Shown: positions 36,754-47,720, counted from the stretch's first letter. The stretch: DNA of 51,978 nucleotides from an uncultured Pseudoxanthomonas sp. (GCF_946886695.1 NZ_CAMPJD010000030.1:1-51978), one strand, 5' to 3'. Notes: generated by a model not told the origin, from the letters alone. Program-made: numbers and translations.

Positions 36754-38250
36754 TCAGGCCGCCGCGGCCTGGCTGATGCGCGGACCTTCGCGCAGCGCCT
36801 TGCCCACCATGCCGACCAGCAGGTCAAGCTCCTCGCCGTCGATGGCGAAATGCGGGGTGAAGCGCAGCGAGTTGGCGCCGCCGTGGATGACGTTCAGGCC
36901 CTGCTGGCGCAGCCACTCCTCGGTCGAACCGGCGCCGTAGCACTTGAAGGCGGGCGACAGTTCGCACGAGAACAGCAGGCCGGTGCCCTGCACGTTGGTG
37001 ATCAGGCCGCCGAGCTCCGCCTGCAACTGCTGCAGCTTCTGCACCGCTTCGACGCCGCGCTTGCGGATGTTCTCACGCACCTGCGGGGTCAGCTGGGCCA
37101 GCGTTGCGCAGGCCACGTCCAGTGCGCGCGGGTTGGTGGTCATGGTGTTGCCGTACACGCCCTTGCGGTACAGGCCGGCGGCGCGCTCGTTCACGGCGAG
37201 CACCGACAGCGGGTACTGCGCGGCGTTCAGCGCCTTGGAGTAGGTCTCCATGTCCGGCGCATCCAGGCCTTCGAAGCCGGGGTAGTCGACGATGGACAGC
37301 ACGCCGTGCGCGCGCAGGCCGGCCTGGATCGAGTCGACCAGGAACAGGCTGCCGTGGCTGCGGGTCAGTTCGCGCGCGGCGGCATAGAACGCCGGCGGCA
37401 CCGAGCGGCCTGGGTCGCCTTCGCCCATCACCGGTTCAAGGAATACGGCTTCGACGAACCAGCCCTTGGTCTCCGCATCGGCGAAGGCCTGCTTCAGCGC
37501 ATCCACGTCGTACGGCGGGATGGCGATGACCGAATCTTCGCCGCGGTAGCTGGCCAGGTGCTGCTGGTAGGACTTGCGCGAGGAATCCGAATACAGCGCC
37601 GGGCGTTCGGTGCGGCCGTGGAAGCTGCCCTTCACCACGATGCGCTTGATGGTGCGGCCGGCGTGGCGGCCGTCCGGGTCGGTCATCAGCTTGCTGTTGA
37701 TGTCGGCGATGCGCGCCGCCAGGCCGACGGACTCGGAGCCGGAATTCAGGCACAGGAACTTCGCGAACGGACAGCCGCCGCGGGTGTGGCCGATCTCCTT
37801 GCGCAGGGCGCGGTCGAAGCGCAGCTGCGACAGGCTGGGGGTCATGATGTTGGCCATCGCCTGCGGGCGGGCCATCGCCTCCATCACCGCGGCCGGGGTA
37901 TGGCCGAAGCCGAGCATGCCGTAGCCGCCCGCGTCGTACAGCACCGCACCATTGAGGGTGACGACCCACGGGCCCCGTGCGGCCAGCGCGATGTAGGGGT
38001 TGATCGCGTCATCGGCGTAGAAGTTGACGTAGCCGGCCTGCACGGCACGCAACTGCTCGGCTTCGTCGAGGTCGAACAGTTCGGCGAACTCGTCCTTCAG
38101 ACGCGCGTGCTCGGCGGCCGCGGCTTCGATGACGGCGGTCAGGTCCGGATGGGTCTTTGCCAGGCGCTCGATGGCGGCATCGTCCAGGCCGTGGGTCAGG
38201 CGCTGGCCGGTATGGGCGCGCAGGGGGGCGAGGGCGTCGATCAGGGCCAT
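36754..38250 (-). CDS. Class III aminotransferase (PLP-dependent)
   Basis: 498 residues. Class III fold signatures: DAGGYGMLGFGHTPAAVMEA near 105-125, the phosphate-binding FLCLNSGSESVGLAARIA near 170-187, VKGSFHGRTERPALYS, AVFLEPVMGEGD, LFLVDSIQAGLRAHG (Asp contacting the pyridine N), and the probable Schiff-base Lys in DMETYSKALNAAQYPLS, which differs from the common GKAIGGG-type loop. The N-terminal ~90 residues are an extra helical cap. The substrate cannot be fixed; lysine or another omega-amino acid is plausible because the divergent neighbour is an Lrp/AsnC regulator and such pairs often control amino-acid catabolism. It is cytosolic. Confidence 0.87.
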   Translation of the reverse strand: MALIDALAPLRAHTGQRLTHGLDDAAIERLAKTHPDLTAVIEAAAAEHARLKDEFAELFDLDEAEQLRAVQAGYVNFYADDAINPYIALAARGPWVVTLNGAVLYDAGGYGMLGFGHTPAAVMEAMARPQAMANIMTPSLSQLRFDRALRKEIGHTRGGCPFAKFLCLNSGSESVGLAARIADINSKLMTDPDGRHAGRTIKRIVVKGSFHGRTERPALYSDSSRKSYQQHLASYRGEDSVIAIPPYDVDALKQAFADAETKGWFVEAVFLEPVMGEGDPGRSVPPAFYAAARELTRSHGSLFLVDSIQAGLRAHGVLSIVDYPGFEGLDAPDMETYSKALNAAQYPLSVLAVNERAAGLYRKGVYGNTMTTNPRALDVACATLAQLTPQVRENIRKRGVEAVQKLQQLQAELGGLITNVQGTGLLFSCELSPAFKCYGAGSTEEWLRQQGLNVIHGGANSLRFTPHFAIDGEELDLLVGMVGKALREGPRISQAAAA

Positions 38251-38282
38251 GGGACAGCTCCGGCTGGAAGGGCAAACCCCTA

Positions 38283-38294
38283 TTATCTGGATAA
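38283..38294. promoter_or_regulatory. Inverted repeat TTATC-TG-GATAA
   Basis: A 5-bp inverted repeat with a 2-nt spacer, 33 bp from the aminotransferase start in the shared divergent region. The AT-rich sequence could be a regulator box or part of the aminotransferase promoter. Confidence 0.4.
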
Positions 38295-38303
38295 ACTCGT
38301 CAT

Positions 38304-38355
38304 TTGACAGTTGTGAACTGCGCGGAATTCATGGATATTTCGTCGATTCGACGAA
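38304..38355 (+). promoter_or_regulatory. Putative lrp-like promoter with a 17-bp palindrome
   Basis: TTGACA at 38304 is a perfect -35 box; no good -10 box follows at 17 bp (ATTCAT at 38327 is the nearest). TTCGTCG-ATT-CGACGAA (38339-38355) is a perfect 7-bp inverted repeat 15 bp before the ATG, well placed for autoregulation. Confidence 0.45.
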
Positions 38356-38369
38356 TCGTGACCCCTGCA

Positions 38370-38801
38370 ATGAAGCTCACCGACGCTGACCAGCAGTTGC
38401 TCTCAATGCTCCGTGAGAACGCGCGGGCGTCCACGGCCCAGATCGCGCGGCGGTTGAACCTGTCCCGGACCACGGTGCAGAGCCGGATCGAGCGGCTGGA
38501 ACGCGAAGGCGTGATCAGCGGCTACACCGTTCGCGTCCATGACGAATACGACCGCAGCCACCTGCGCGCGCACATCATGATCGCCGTGCATCCCAAACAG
38601 ATGACCTCGGTGGTCGCCGCCCTGCGTGCGATGCCGGAGCTGCGGGTACTGCATTCGGTCAGCGGCAGCCACGACCTGATCGCCATCGGCGCGGTGCCGA
38701 CGGTCGGCGACATGGATGTGTTGACCGATCGTATCGGTGCGCTGGACGGCGTGGAGCGCACCACCTCGTCGATCGTGCTGTCGACCAAGTTCGAACGCTG
38801 A
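38370..38801 (+). CDS. Lrp/AsnC family transcriptional regulator
   Basis: 143 residues from ATG 38370 ([11 protein letters not shown]), the usual start of the family; 22 upstream in-frame codons overlap the palindromic operator. The N-terminal winged helix ([20 protein letters not shown], then [24 protein letters not shown]) is followed by the RAM ligand-binding domain ([32 protein letters not shown]). These proteins form octamers and sense amino acids. It is divergent from the aminotransferase gene, which is the most likely target, together with its own promoter. Confidence 0.92.
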   Translation: MKLTDADQQLLSMLRENARASTAQIARRLNLSRTTVQSRIERLEREGVISGYTVRVHDEYDRSHLRAHIMIAVHPKQMTSVVAALRAMPELRVLHSVSGSHDLIAIGAVPTVGDMDVLTDRIGALDGVERTTSSIVLSTKFER

Positions 38802-38857
38802 CGACGGGGCGTCCCGGCGGGCTCCCGTACAATGCACGCCCCCGCAAGGCCCCGACC

Positions 38858-39907
38858 GTGAAGAAGTCCGATTTCCATTTCGACCTGCCCGAGGCACTGA
38901 TCGCCCAGGCGCCGCTGCCAGAGCGTTCCGCGAGCCGGCTGCTCGTGGTGCCGCCAGGCGATGTGCCGTTCGCTGACCGCCATGTACGCGACCTGCCGGA
39001 ATGGGTGCAGCCCGGTGATCTGCTGGTGTTCAACGACACCCGCGTGATTCCCGCGCGCCTGTTCGGCCAGAAGGAAAGCGGCGGACGTGTGGAGATCCTG
39101 ATCGAGCGCATGTTGCCGGAGAACGCCGCGCGGGCGCAGATCGGCGCCAGCAAATCGCCCAGGCCCGGCAGCCGCATCCAGTTGGATGCCGGCGGCGAGG
39201 CGGAAGTGATGGGGCGTGACGGCGAGTTTTACCAGTTGCGCTTCCACGTGCCGGATTCGCTGGAAAGCTGGTTGCTGTCGGCCGGGCGCCTGCCGCTGCC
39301 GCCCTACATCCAGCGGGATCCCGGCAGGGACGACGACGAGCGTTATCAGACGGTCTTCGCGCGCGAGCTGGGCGCGGTCGCCGCACCCACCGCCGGTCTG
39401 CATTTCGATGATGTGCTGCTGTCGGCGCTGCGCGAACGTGGTGTGGAATTCGGCCACGTGACGCTGCACGTGGGTGCCGGTACCTTCCAGCCGATGCGCG
39501 TGGACAACATCCACGAGCACCACATGCACAGTGAGTGGCTCAACGTCGGCGCGGCGCTGGTCGAGCAGGTCCGCGCGACGCGCGCGCGCGGCGGCCGGGT
39601 CATCGCGGTGGGCACCACCGTCGTGCGCGCGCTGGAGTCGGCGACACGCCGCACAGAAGCCGGCGACGCCGAACTGCAGCCGTTCGCGGGCGAGACGCAG
39701 ATCTTCATCTTCCCCGGCTTCCGCATCCGCAGCGTCGATGCGATGGTCACCAACTTCCACCTGCCGGAAAGCACGCTGCTGATGCTGGTCAGCGCGTTCG
39801 CCGGCAAGGACCGGATCATGGCTGCCTATGCGCATGCGGTGCACGAGCAGTACCGGTTCTTTTCGTATGGGGACGCGATGCTGTTGTTTCCGGAGTGCGA
39901 CAAATGA
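38858..39907 (+). CDS. queA: S-adenosylmethionine:tRNA ribosyltransferase-isomerase QueA
   Basis: 349 residues, standard length. Start [17 protein letters not shown]; then [47 protein letters not shown] (key AAPTAGLHF), [25 protein letters not shown] (key GAGTFxPxRV and MHSE), [18 protein letters not shown] and [12 protein letters not shown]. It adds epoxyqueuosine to the wobble base of GUN tRNAs from SAM. With tgt downstream it forms the queuosine pair. The ~190-bp gap between the two holds a palindromic repeat element. Confidence 0.97.
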   Translation: MKKSDFHFDLPEALIAQAPLPERSASRLLVVPPGDVPFADRHVRDLPEWVQPGDLLVFNDTRVIPARLFGQKESGGRVEILIERMLPENAARAQIGASKSPRPGSRIQLDAGGEAEVMGRDGEFYQLRFHVPDSLESWLLSAGRLPLPPYIQRDPGRDDDERYQTVFARELGAVAAPTAGLHFDDVLLSALRERGVEFGHVTLHVGAGTFQPMRVDNIHEHHMHSEWLNVGAALVEQVRATRARGGRVIAVGTTVVRALESATRRTEAGDAELQPFAGETQIFIFPGFRIRSVDAMVTNFHLPESTLLMLVSAFAGKDRIMAAYAHAVHEQYRFFSYGDAMLLFPECDK

Positions 39908-39939
39908 GCTGTGTCGGCGTCGCCACGACATCATCAACA

Positions 39940-40052
39940 CCGTCATTCCGGCGCAAGCCGGGCTTTCAACCGCCGAATGGCGGGTCATCCATGTTGCCGT
40001 TGCTGGTAGAAGCCAAAATCAAGATGGATTCCGGCTTGCGCCGGAATGACGG
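39940..40052. repeat. Paired palindromic element, 'CCGGC-GCAA-GCCGG' family
   Basis: Two 22-bp arms starting CCGTCATTCCGGCGC are perfect inverted copies, 113 bp in all, between queA and tgt. The centre contains the small motif CGCCGAATGGCGGG. The right arm resembles the outer part of the element at 26782-26917 (GGAATGACGG). Confidence 0.85.
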
Positions 40053-40079
40053 CGCTGGGAGCGGCGGATGCAGGCATGA

Positions 40080-41237
<1,158 letters not shown>

Positions 41238-41484
41238 CCTCCTTCACGCCGCAGAGTCGAGCTTGCTCGGCTCCGCACGGCTGACGTCCGGCCGCAGGCT
41301 GAAAGGCAGCGGAGCAAGGTCCGCTCTAGGTTTTTCCTGCGCTTGGGTGCCGATTTGCCCGCTGCGGGAACCAAAACCGCTCCGGGGCGGTCTTTTCCGG
41401 TCAGGGCCGGCGGGGTGGCCCGGGCGGGGTCTCCCGCTGCATGGCATAATCCCCGGCTGCTTTTCATACCCAATGGACAAGTCC

Positions 41485-41823
41485 ATGAATCTGTTTGATT
41501 TCTTCGTCGCCCCCGTGATCGCGCAGGCCGCGCCGGCCCCGCAGGGCATGGGTGGCTTCGGTCTGCTGATGCCGATCGCCCTGATCGCCGTCATGTACTT
41601 CCTGATGATCCGCCCGCAGATGAAGCGCGCGAAGGAACATCGCTCGATGCTGGACAAGCTGTCCAAGGGCGACGAGGTCATCACCTCCGGCGGCATCGCC
41701 GGTACCGTCACCGATATCGGCGACAACTTCGTCACCCTGGAAGTGGCCGACAACGTGCGCGTGCGCGTGCAGAAGGCTGCCGTGGGCAACGTGCTGCCCA
41801 AGGGCACGCTGAAGTCCGCCTGA
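41485..41823 (+). CDS. yajC: Preprotein translocase subunit YajC
   Basis: 112 residues from ATG 41485 (MNLFDFFVAPVIAQ); ATG 41473 four codons upstream is possible. A single transmembrane helix (LLMPIALIAVMYFLMIRPQ) is followed by a cytosolic domain with MKRAKEHRSMLDKLSKGDEV (key RxxKEHxxMLxxLxKGDEV), ITSGGIAGTVTDI and VRVRVQKAAVGNVLPKG. It associates with SecDF. 247 bp separate it from tgt; the gap is without a clear gene. secD follows after 101 bp. Confidence 0.94.
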   Translation: MNLFDFFVAPVIAQAAPAPQGMGGFGLLMPIALIAVMYFLMIRPQMKRAKEHRSMLDKLSKGDEVITSGGIAGTVTDIGDNFVTLEVADNVRVRVQKAAVGNVLPKGTLKSA

Positions 41824-41924
41824 TCCGCTTCTTCCGTTCCGCCGCGCCTGCGGCGGGATGGATTCCCGCTGTTCCGAACCACTGCTGAGCGCGTGCCCGG
41901 GAAGGGCCTGCGCGGGTCGCCACG

Positions 41925-43808
41925 ATGCTTGAATTCCCACGCTGGAAATACGTCCTGATCCTGATCGTCGTGTTGGCGAGCGCGCTGTATGCGCTGCCCA
42001 ACCTGTATCCGCAGGATCCCTCTGTGCAGATCACCGCCAACCGCGGCTTCGCCATCGACGCCGCGCTGCGCAGCCGCGTGGATGCCGCGTTGAAGGATGC
42101 GGGCGTGCAGGCCAAGGAGGTCGATACCGAGGCCGCCAGCATGCTCGTGCGCCTGCCCAGCCTGGAAGCGCAGACCACGGCCAATGACGCGCTGCGTGAG
42201 GCACTGGGCCAGGACTACCTGGTCGCGCTGAGCCTCGCCTCCACCGTGCCGGACTGGCTGGGCAATGCTGGTGCACGTCCGATGGTGCAGGGCCTGGACC
42301 TGCAGGGCGGCGTGCACTTCGTGCTGCAGGTCGACCAGAAGGCGGCGCTGGACAAGCGTGTCGACGGCTATCTGGAAGATACCCGGGTCACCCTGCGCGA
42401 CAAGCGTGTCCGCTATACCTCGGTCGAACGCCGGCCCAACAACAGCATCGTGGTGACGCTGGCGGATGGCGAAGACGTCGCCACCGCGCAGCAGGCGTTG
42501 GCGCAGACCCTGAGCTCACGCGGCAACACGGGCGGCACGCTGGCCACGGGTTCGGGCCTGACCTACCAAGCCGCCGGCAACAAAATCACCATCGGCCTGC
42601 CGCAGGCGGAGCTGGAGCAGATCGCCAGCGAAGCGATCGAGCAGAACCTGACCACGCTGCGCAACCGCATCAACGAGATCGGGGTGTCCGAACCCATCAT
42701 CCAGCGCCAGGGCAACGACCGCGTGGTCGTGCAGCTGCCCGGCGTGCAGGATACGGCCGAGGCCAAGCGCCTGATCGGCGCGACCGCGACGCTGGAATTC
42801 CGCGCCGTGGTGGAAGGCAATGCCGCCGACGCTGTGGCCAGCGGCCGCATCCCGCCTGAGGCCAAGGTCTACCAGCTGCGCGACAACGCCGGTCCGGTGC
42901 TGTTGAACAAGCGCGTGCTGGCGTCCGGCGACGAAATGGTCAACGCCCGCGTGGGCGTGGACAACAACGGCCTGCCGGCCGTGGACGTGACCCTCAACAA
43001 CATCGCCGGCCAGCGCATGTTCGACTACACCAGCGCCAACGTGGGCAAGCTGATGTCGGTGGTGTACATCGAACGCGTGCCGACCGTGACCATGGTCGAC
43101 GGCAAGGAAGTGCGCAGCGTGCGCGTGCGCGAGGAAGCGCTGGCGCCGACCCGTATTGCCGGCGTGTTCGGCAAGAACTTCCAGACCACCGGGCTGGAGA
43201 AGACCGAGGCCGACAACCTGGCCAAGCTGCTGCGCGCAGGCTCGCTGGCCGCGCCGATGGACTTCATCGAAGAACGCGTGGTCGGCCCCAGCCTGGGCGC
43301 CGAGAACGTCGCGCGCGGCACCAAGGCCGTGGTGTTCTCCTTCGTGTTCGCGCTGGCGTTCTTCCTGGTGTACTACCGCATGTTCGGCCTGATCACCTGC
43401 ATCGCGCTGCTGCTCAATCTGGTGATGGTGGTGGCGGTGATGTCGCTGTTCGGCGCCACCATGACGCTGCCCGGCTTCGCCGGCCTGGCGCTGACCATCG
43501 GCATGTCGGTGGACGCCAACGTACTGATCAACGAACGCATACGCGAGGAGTTGCGGGCGGGGGTACCACCCCAGGCCGCCATCGCGACCGGTTACGACAA
43601 GGCGTCCGGCACGATCTTCGACTCCAACATGACCGCGCTGCTGGCAGGCGTGGCGCTGTACGCCTTCGGCACCGGCCCGCTGAAGGGCTTCGCGGTGACG
43701 ATGGTCATCGGCATCCTGACGTCTGTGTTCACCGCGGTCACCGTGTCGCGCGGCATCGCCACCCTGATCTACGGCGGTCGCCGCAAGATCAAGTCCATCG
43801 CCATCTGA
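41925..43808 (+). CDS. secD: Protein translocase subunit SecD
   Basis: 627 residues. N-terminal TM helix (WKYVLILIVVLASALYALPN), a large periplasmic domain with LDLQGGVHFVLQVD (D1 motif), RNRINEIGVSEPIIQRQGND and FGKNFQTTGLE, then five TM helices near the C-terminus with GPSLGAENVARGTKAVVFSF, MSVDANVLINERIREELR (the conserved D-A-N-V motif involved in proton use) and FDSNMTALLAGVALYAFGTG. With SecF it pulls exported proteins across using the proton gradient. secF begins 13 bp downstream. Length is normal. Confidence 0.97.
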   Translation: MLEFPRWKYVLILIVVLASALYALPNLYPQDPSVQITANRGFAIDAALRSRVDAALKDAGVQAKEVDTEAASMLVRLPSLEAQTTANDALREALGQDYLVALSLASTVPDWLGNAGARPMVQGLDLQGGVHFVLQVDQKAALDKRVDGYLEDTRVTLRDKRVRYTSVERRPNNSIVVTLADGEDVATAQQALAQTLSSRGNTGGTLATGSGLTYQAAGNKITIGLPQAELEQIASEAIEQNLTTLRNRINEIGVSEPIIQRQGNDRVVVQLPGVQDTAEAKRLIGATATLEFRAVVEGNAADAVASGRIPPEAKVYQLRDNAGPVLLNKRVLASGDEMVNARVGVDNNGLPAVDVTLNNIAGQRMFDYTSANVGKLMSVVYIERVPTVTMVDGKEVRSVRVREEALAPTRIAGVFGKNFQTTGLEKTEADNLAKLLRAGSLAAPMDFIEERVVGPSLGAENVARGTKAVVFSFVFALAFFLVYYRMFGLITCIALLLNLVMVVAVMSLFGATMTLPGFAGLALTIGMSVDANVLINERIREELRAGVPPQAAIATGYDKASGTIFDSNMTALLAGVALYAFGTGPLKGFAVTMVIGILTSVFTAVTVSRGIATLIYGGRRKIKSIAI

Positions 43809-43821
43809 CGGGAGACAGAAG

Positions 43822-44796
43822 ATGAGCCTTTTCCCGTTGCGGCTGATTCCGCATACCACCAACTTCAACTTCATGCGCGTGCGCTGGGTGTCCATCGGCA
43901 TCGCGGCGCTGCTCGCCATCGCCGCGATCGGCGCCATCGCGTTCAAGAGCTTCAATTTCGCGCTGGACTTCACCGGCGGCACGGTGGTGGAGCTTCGCTT
44001 CCAGACGCCGCCCAACGTGGATGGGGTACGCGAGCGCCTGGAGGCCGGCGGTTATGGCAGCGCCCAGGTGCAGACGTTCGGTACCGGCAGCGACCTGCTG
44101 GTACGCCTGCAGCCCCGCGAGGACGCCGGCACGGCGGCCGGTGCCGAGGCCAGCGACCGCACCGCCCAGGACGTGCTGCGCCTGGCTTCCAGTGAAGGCA
44201 ACACGGCGACGGTGATGCGCAGCGAGTTCGTCGGCCCGCAGGTCGGCAAGGAACTCGCGCTCAACGGCCTGTACACGCTGCTGTTCGTGGTGGTGGGTTT
44301 CCTGATCTACATCGCCGTGCGCTTCGAGTGGAAGTTCGCGGTCTCGGCGATCGTCACCACCCTGGCGGACGTGCTGATCGTGGCCGGCTTCTTCGCCTTC
44401 AGCGGCATCGAGTTCGACCTGACCATCCTGGCCGGCCTGCTGTCGGTGATGGGCTTCTCGATCAACGACAAGATCGTGGTGTTCGACCGCGTGCGCGAGA
44501 ACTTCCGCAACCTGCGCGCCGAGCCGATGGAGATCCTGAACCGCTCGATCAACCAGACGCTGTCGCGCACGATCATCACCTCGTTCGTCGCGTTCCTGAC
44601 CGTGTTCGCGCTGTACCTGTATGGCGGCGGTTCGCTGGAAGGCATGGCGCTGTCGCAGATGATCGGCATCGTGCTGGGCACCATCTCGTCGATCTTCGTG
44701 GCCTGCCCGCTGCTGACCATCGGCTTCCTGACCGTCACCAAGCAGGACCTGATGCCCAAGGCCAAGGACGAGGCGCTGCTGGCGCGTCGTCCGTAA
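43822..44796 (+). CDS. secF: Protein translocase subunit SecF
   Basis: 324 residues. ATG 43822 is preceded by GGGAGACAGAAG. First TM helix about 20-45, the periplasmic signature LDFTGGTVVELRFQ, GPQVGKELALNG, then five C-terminal TM helices with GIEFDLTILAGLLSVMGFSINDKIVVFDRVRENFR (key GFSINDKIVVFDRVREN) and NQTLSRTIITSFVAFLTV. Partner of SecD. The operon yajC-secD-secF ends here with a very strong terminator. Confidence 0.97.
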   Translation: MSLFPLRLIPHTTNFNFMRVRWVSIGIAALLAIAAIGAIAFKSFNFALDFTGGTVVELRFQTPPNVDGVRERLEAGGYGSAQVQTFGTGSDLLVRLQPREDAGTAAGAEASDRTAQDVLRLASSEGNTATVMRSEFVGPQVGKELALNGLYTLLFVVVGFLIYIAVRFEWKFAVSAIVTTLADVLIVAGFFAFSGIEFDLTILAGLLSVMGFSINDKIVVFDRVRENFRNLRAEPMEILNRSINQTLSRTIITSFVAFLTVFALYLYGGGSLEGMALSQMIGIVLGTISSIFVACPLLTIGFLTVTKQDLMPKAKDEALLARRP

Positions 44797-44807
44797 GCGA
44801 GGCGTTC

Positions 44808-44854
44808 AACGGAAAGAAAAAGGCCGCGCATTGCGCGGCCTTTTTCTTTCCGTT
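44808..44854. terminator. Strong bidirectional terminator after secF
   Basis: A perfect 22-bp stem with a 3-nt loop, with five A on the ascending and five T on the descending side around a GGCCGCGC core. It can stop transcripts from secF (+) and, after the adjoining repeat, from suhB (-). Confidence 0.9.
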
Positions 44855-44860
44855 GTCTTG

Positions 44861-44997
44861 TGTAGGAGCGACGTCAGTCGCGACCGCACGGCTGGACCAT
44901 CGGATGGATCGGCGAGACACGACCGGCTGGGATCGGCGCGTGCAGCGGGTGTCCCTGGCGCGCTGGATGCGCGGTCGCGACTTACGTCGCTCCTACA
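44861..44997. repeat. Paired GTAG-type palindromic element, 'GCGAC...GTCGC' family
   Basis: Two 27-bp arms starting TGTAGGAGCGACG, inverted with one mismatch (GTCA versus GTAA loop), 137 bp in all. Between convergent secF and suhB. Same family as 28983, 30040 and 49849. Confidence 0.9.
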
Positions 44998-45016
44998 ACG
45001 GCCCACACACTGAGCG

Positions 45017-45838
45017 TCACGCGTTGAACGCCGCCGCGTAACCCGAGCCGACGATGGTCTTCTGCAGCGCTTCGGCGACCTTGAGGTTGCCGGCCACGAT
45101 CTGGCGGGGCAGCGCGGTGCGGCCATCGATCTTGCCGAGCGCGGCGCCACGGAAGTCGCAGACCTTGCCGCCGGCTTCGCGGACCAGCAGCACGCCGGCG
45201 GCGATGTCCCAGTCCTTCACGCCGGCTTCGAAGTAGGCATCGGCACGACCACAGGCAACATAGGCCAGGTCGAGCGCGGCCGATCCGGTGCGACGGATAT
45301 CCTCGGCGTGCACCAGTAGCTCACGCACGCATTCCAGCTGCGCACCGGCGCGGGCGCGTTCGCGCGGCGGGAAGCCGGTGGTGATGACGGTGCCGGCCAG
45401 TTCCTTGCGGTCGGCCACGCGGATGCGGCGCTCGTTGAGCTGCGCGCCGGCACCGCGGCTGGCGGTGAACAGGTCGTTGCGCAGGGGGTCGAAGATCACC
45501 GCGTCGGTCGGTTCGCCGTTGTCCACCAGGGCGATGGACACGCAGTAGTGCGGGAAGCCGCGCAGGTAGTTGCTGGTACCGTCCAGCGGGTCGATGACGA
45601 AGGTGTAGCGGCCGTTGATCTGGGCGCCGCTCTCCTCGCCCACGAACCCGTAATCCGGATAGGCGCGGCGCAGTTCCTTGATGATCACCTTTTCGGCGTC
45701 GGCGTCCACTTCGCTCGCGTAATCCATCCGCTCCTTCTGCACCACGTTGAGTGCATCCAGCTTGTTGATGCTGCGCAACAGCACGTTGCCTGCCAGGCGG
45801 GCTGCCTTGGTCATGACGGTGACGACGGGCTTCTGCAT
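45017..45838 (-). CDS. suhB: Inositol-1-monophosphatase (SuhB-like)
   Basis: 273 residues from ATG 45838 ([20 protein letters not shown]). Family signatures: [13 protein letters not shown], the metal site GFVGEESGA, then [19 protein letters not shown] (WxDPLDGTxN-type motif 1), and [22 protein letters not shown] (motif 2). It hydrolyses inositol monophosphates with Mg2+. E. coli SuhB also works with transcription antitermination complexes in rRNA synthesis. It is divergent from trmJ with ~95 bp between starts, as in many gammaproteobacteria. Confidence 0.95.
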   Translation of the reverse strand: MQKPVVTVMTKAARLAGNVLLRSINKLDALNVVQKERMDYASEVDADAEKVIIKELRRAYPDYGFVGEESGAQINGRYTFVIDPLDGTSNYLRGFPHYCVSIALVDNGEPTDAVIFDPLRNDLFTASRGAGAQLNERRIRVADRKELAGTVITTGFPPRERARAGAQLECVRELLVHAEDIRRTGSAALDLAYVACGRADAYFEAGVKDWDIAAGVLLVREAGGKVCDFRGAALGKIDGRTALPRQIVAGNLKVAEALQKTIVGSGYAAAFNA

Positions 45839-45933
45839 GCGAACGAACCTCGGACAGGCGTGGGGTGGGGCGAACAAGTGGAAAAGAGCAGCACGGCGCG
45901 TAGACCGGCCCGCGCAGTTTACCATTTGCCCCC

Positions 45934-46740
45934 ATGAACACGCCCGTTTCCTTCATCGATCCCGTTTCCCTGGCCGCCTCCGCCCGCCTGCGCGTGGTGC
46001 TGGTGGGCACCCAGCACCCCGGCAACATCGGTGCGGCCGCCCGCGCGCTGAAAACCATGGGTCTGGCGCGGCTGGTGCTGGTGGCGCCCGAGAACTACCC
46101 CGCGGAAGAGGCGTACCGGCGCGCGGCCGGGGCCGACGACCTGTTGGCTGATGCCGCCGTGGTCGCCACGCTGGCCGAGGCCGTGGCCGACTGCCAGCTG
46201 GTCCTGGGCTGTACCGCCCGCAGCCGTCGCGTGCAGTTGGAAGAACATGCGCCACGACAGGCAGCTGCACTCGCGGTCGGCCGAGCCGCGGCAGGGGGCG
46301 AGGTGGCGCTGGTGTTCGGCCGCGAGCGCACCGGGCTGAGCAACGAGGAACTGCAGCTCTGCCACGTCGCCGTGCACATCCCCGCGAACCCCGAATACAG
46401 CTCGTTGAACCTGGCGGCCGCCGTGCAAGTGCTGGCCTACGAACTGAGGATGGCATTGCTGGATGGGGCGCCGACAACAGCGGCCTCCCCGGCCCACCCG
46501 GACGACATCCCCGCAAGCCATGCACACATGGAAGGGTTCTTCGCCCAGTTGGCCGATACGCTGGATGCGATCGACTTCCACAAAGGGCGCGCGCCCGACT
46601 CCGCGATGCGCAAGCTGCGTCGCCTGTTCGCCAAGGCCGACCTTAACGAACAGGAGGTCCGCCTGCTGCGCGGCATCCTCGCCGATGCACAGCGCATGGC
46701 GCGGTTGGCGGGCGCTGGCGGATCCGGATCACTGTCTTAA
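45934..46740 (+). CDS. trmJ: tRNA (cytidine/uridine-2'-O-)-methyltransferase TrmJ
   Basis: 268 residues. A SPOUT methyltransferase with the motifs [42 protein letters not shown] and [22 protein letters not shown] (key NPEYxSLNLAxAVQ), which build the SAM-binding trefoil knot. The C-terminal extension ([24 protein letters not shown]) is typical of TrmJ and not of plain SpoU enzymes. It methylates the ribose of residue 32 in several tRNAs. It is divergent from suhB. The next gene starts 50 bp downstream. Confidence 0.94.
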   Translation: MNTPVSFIDPVSLAASARLRVVLVGTQHPGNIGAAARALKTMGLARLVLVAPENYPAEEAYRRAAGADDLLADAAVVATLAEAVADCQLVLGCTARSRRVQLEEHAPRQAAALAVGRAAAGGEVALVFGRERTGLSNEELQLCHVAVHIPANPEYSSLNLAAAVQVLAYELRMALLDGAPTTAASPAHPDDIPASHAHMEGFFAQLADTLDAIDFHKGRAPDSAMRKLRRLFAKADLNEQEVRLLRGILADAQRMARLAGAGGSGSLS

Positions 46741-46790
46741 GCTCACGTTTTCCGATAGGCTGCCGCCATCGTTCTGGCGGGCGTCTATCG

Positions 46791-47720
46791 TTGCGTACAA
46801 CCTGGTTCAGCCTGGCGCTGGCCGCGATCGGCGCAGCATTGCTACCCGCAAGCATCGCGCCGGCCAGCGCTGCCGGAGACGAGCGCGTCCTGGTCCTGGG
46901 GCGCATCAGCGACGATCCGAAGGCCCACTACGAGCAACTCAAGCCGCTGCTCGACTACGTGGTGCCGCGGATGCGCGACGTGGGCATCACTGAAGGCCGC
47001 ATCCTGATGGCGCGTGATGCCCAGCAGATGACCAGCTACCTGCGTCGCGGCCGGGTGGATTGGGTCACCGAGACGGCGGGCACCGGCATGCGGCTGCAGG
47101 AGCGCGCGGGCGCACGCCCTATGCTGCTGACGGAACGCGGGGGCGTGAGCCGCTACCACGGTGTGTTCTTCGTCCGCCGCGACAGCGGGCTGGAGCGGCT
47201 GGCCGATCTCAAGGGCCGCACGGTGGCCTTCCAGAACACCGCATCGACCAGCGCCTATTTCGCGCCCTCCGTGGCCCTGATGGAAGCGGGCCAGCGGATG
47301 GAGATCCTGCTCTCCCCCATGGACCGACCCTCTGCCGATTCGGTGGGCTATGTGTTCGCGAGGTCCGAGCTCAACATCGCGGCGTGGGTGCACAAGCGTC
47401 TGGTCGATGCCGGCGTGGTCAGCAACCTCGACTGGGACGATGTGCGCCGCATGCCGCCGGGCTTCAGGCGCGACTTCCGCGTGATCCACGAAACCCAGGA
47501 TTTCCCGCGCGCACTCGAGATGGTGCGGGACGACCTCGACCCCGCGGTGGAAGCGCGCCTGCGCGAGGTGTTGTTGGAAGCCGCAAACGACCCGGCTGCC
47601 CGCGACGCGCTCAACGTCTTTTTCCGCACCACCCGCTTCCTGCCGGTGGATCCGGCATCGCAGCAGGCGCTGGACAACCTGCGCCGTGGCATCGCCCGCG
47701 TCAGGGAGCAGGTCGAGTGA
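46791..47720 (+). CDS. PhnD-like periplasmic substrate-binding protein
   Basis: 309 residues starting at TTG 46791, with GGCGGG upstream; the N-terminus is a signal peptide (FSLALAAIGAALLPASIAPASAA). The mature protein has the PhnD/phosphate-phosphonate binding-protein layout: LVLGRISDDPKAHYEQLKPL, FVRRDSGLERLADLKGRTVAF with TASTSAYFAP, a lobe swap near 200, and FPRALEMVRDDLDPAVEARLREV (key DLDPxVxxRLREVLL) at the end. There is no ABC permease or ATPase nearby. Instead its stop overlaps the start of a membrane GGDEF-EAL gene (GTGA). I infer it is a ligand sensor for that enzyme rather than a transporter subunit, similar in logic to NspS-MbaA. Confidence 0.82.
   Translation: MRTTWFSLALAAIGAALLPASIAPASAAGDERVLVLGRISDDPKAHYEQLKPLLDYVVPRMRDVGITEGRILMARDAQQMTSYLRRGRVDWVTETAGTGMRLQERAGARPMLLTERGGVSRYHGVFFVRRDSGLERLADLKGRTVAFQNTASTSAYFAPSVALMEAGQRMEILLSPMDRPSADSVGYVFARSELNIAAWVHKRLVDAGVVSNLDWDDVRRMPPGFRRDFRVIHETQDFPRALEMVRDDLDPAVEARLREVLLEAANDPAARDALNVFFRTTRFLPVDPASQQALDNLRRGIARVREQVE

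Noticed and set aside
38770..38860. A preQ1 riboswitch upstream of queA
   Set aside because: The short gap shows no pseudoknot-like sequence, and queA is not usually under this control in this group.
42516..44015. A 499-codon minus-strand frame across secD/secF
   Set aside because: Low-complexity His/Gln/Asp-rich translation, opposite two certain genes.
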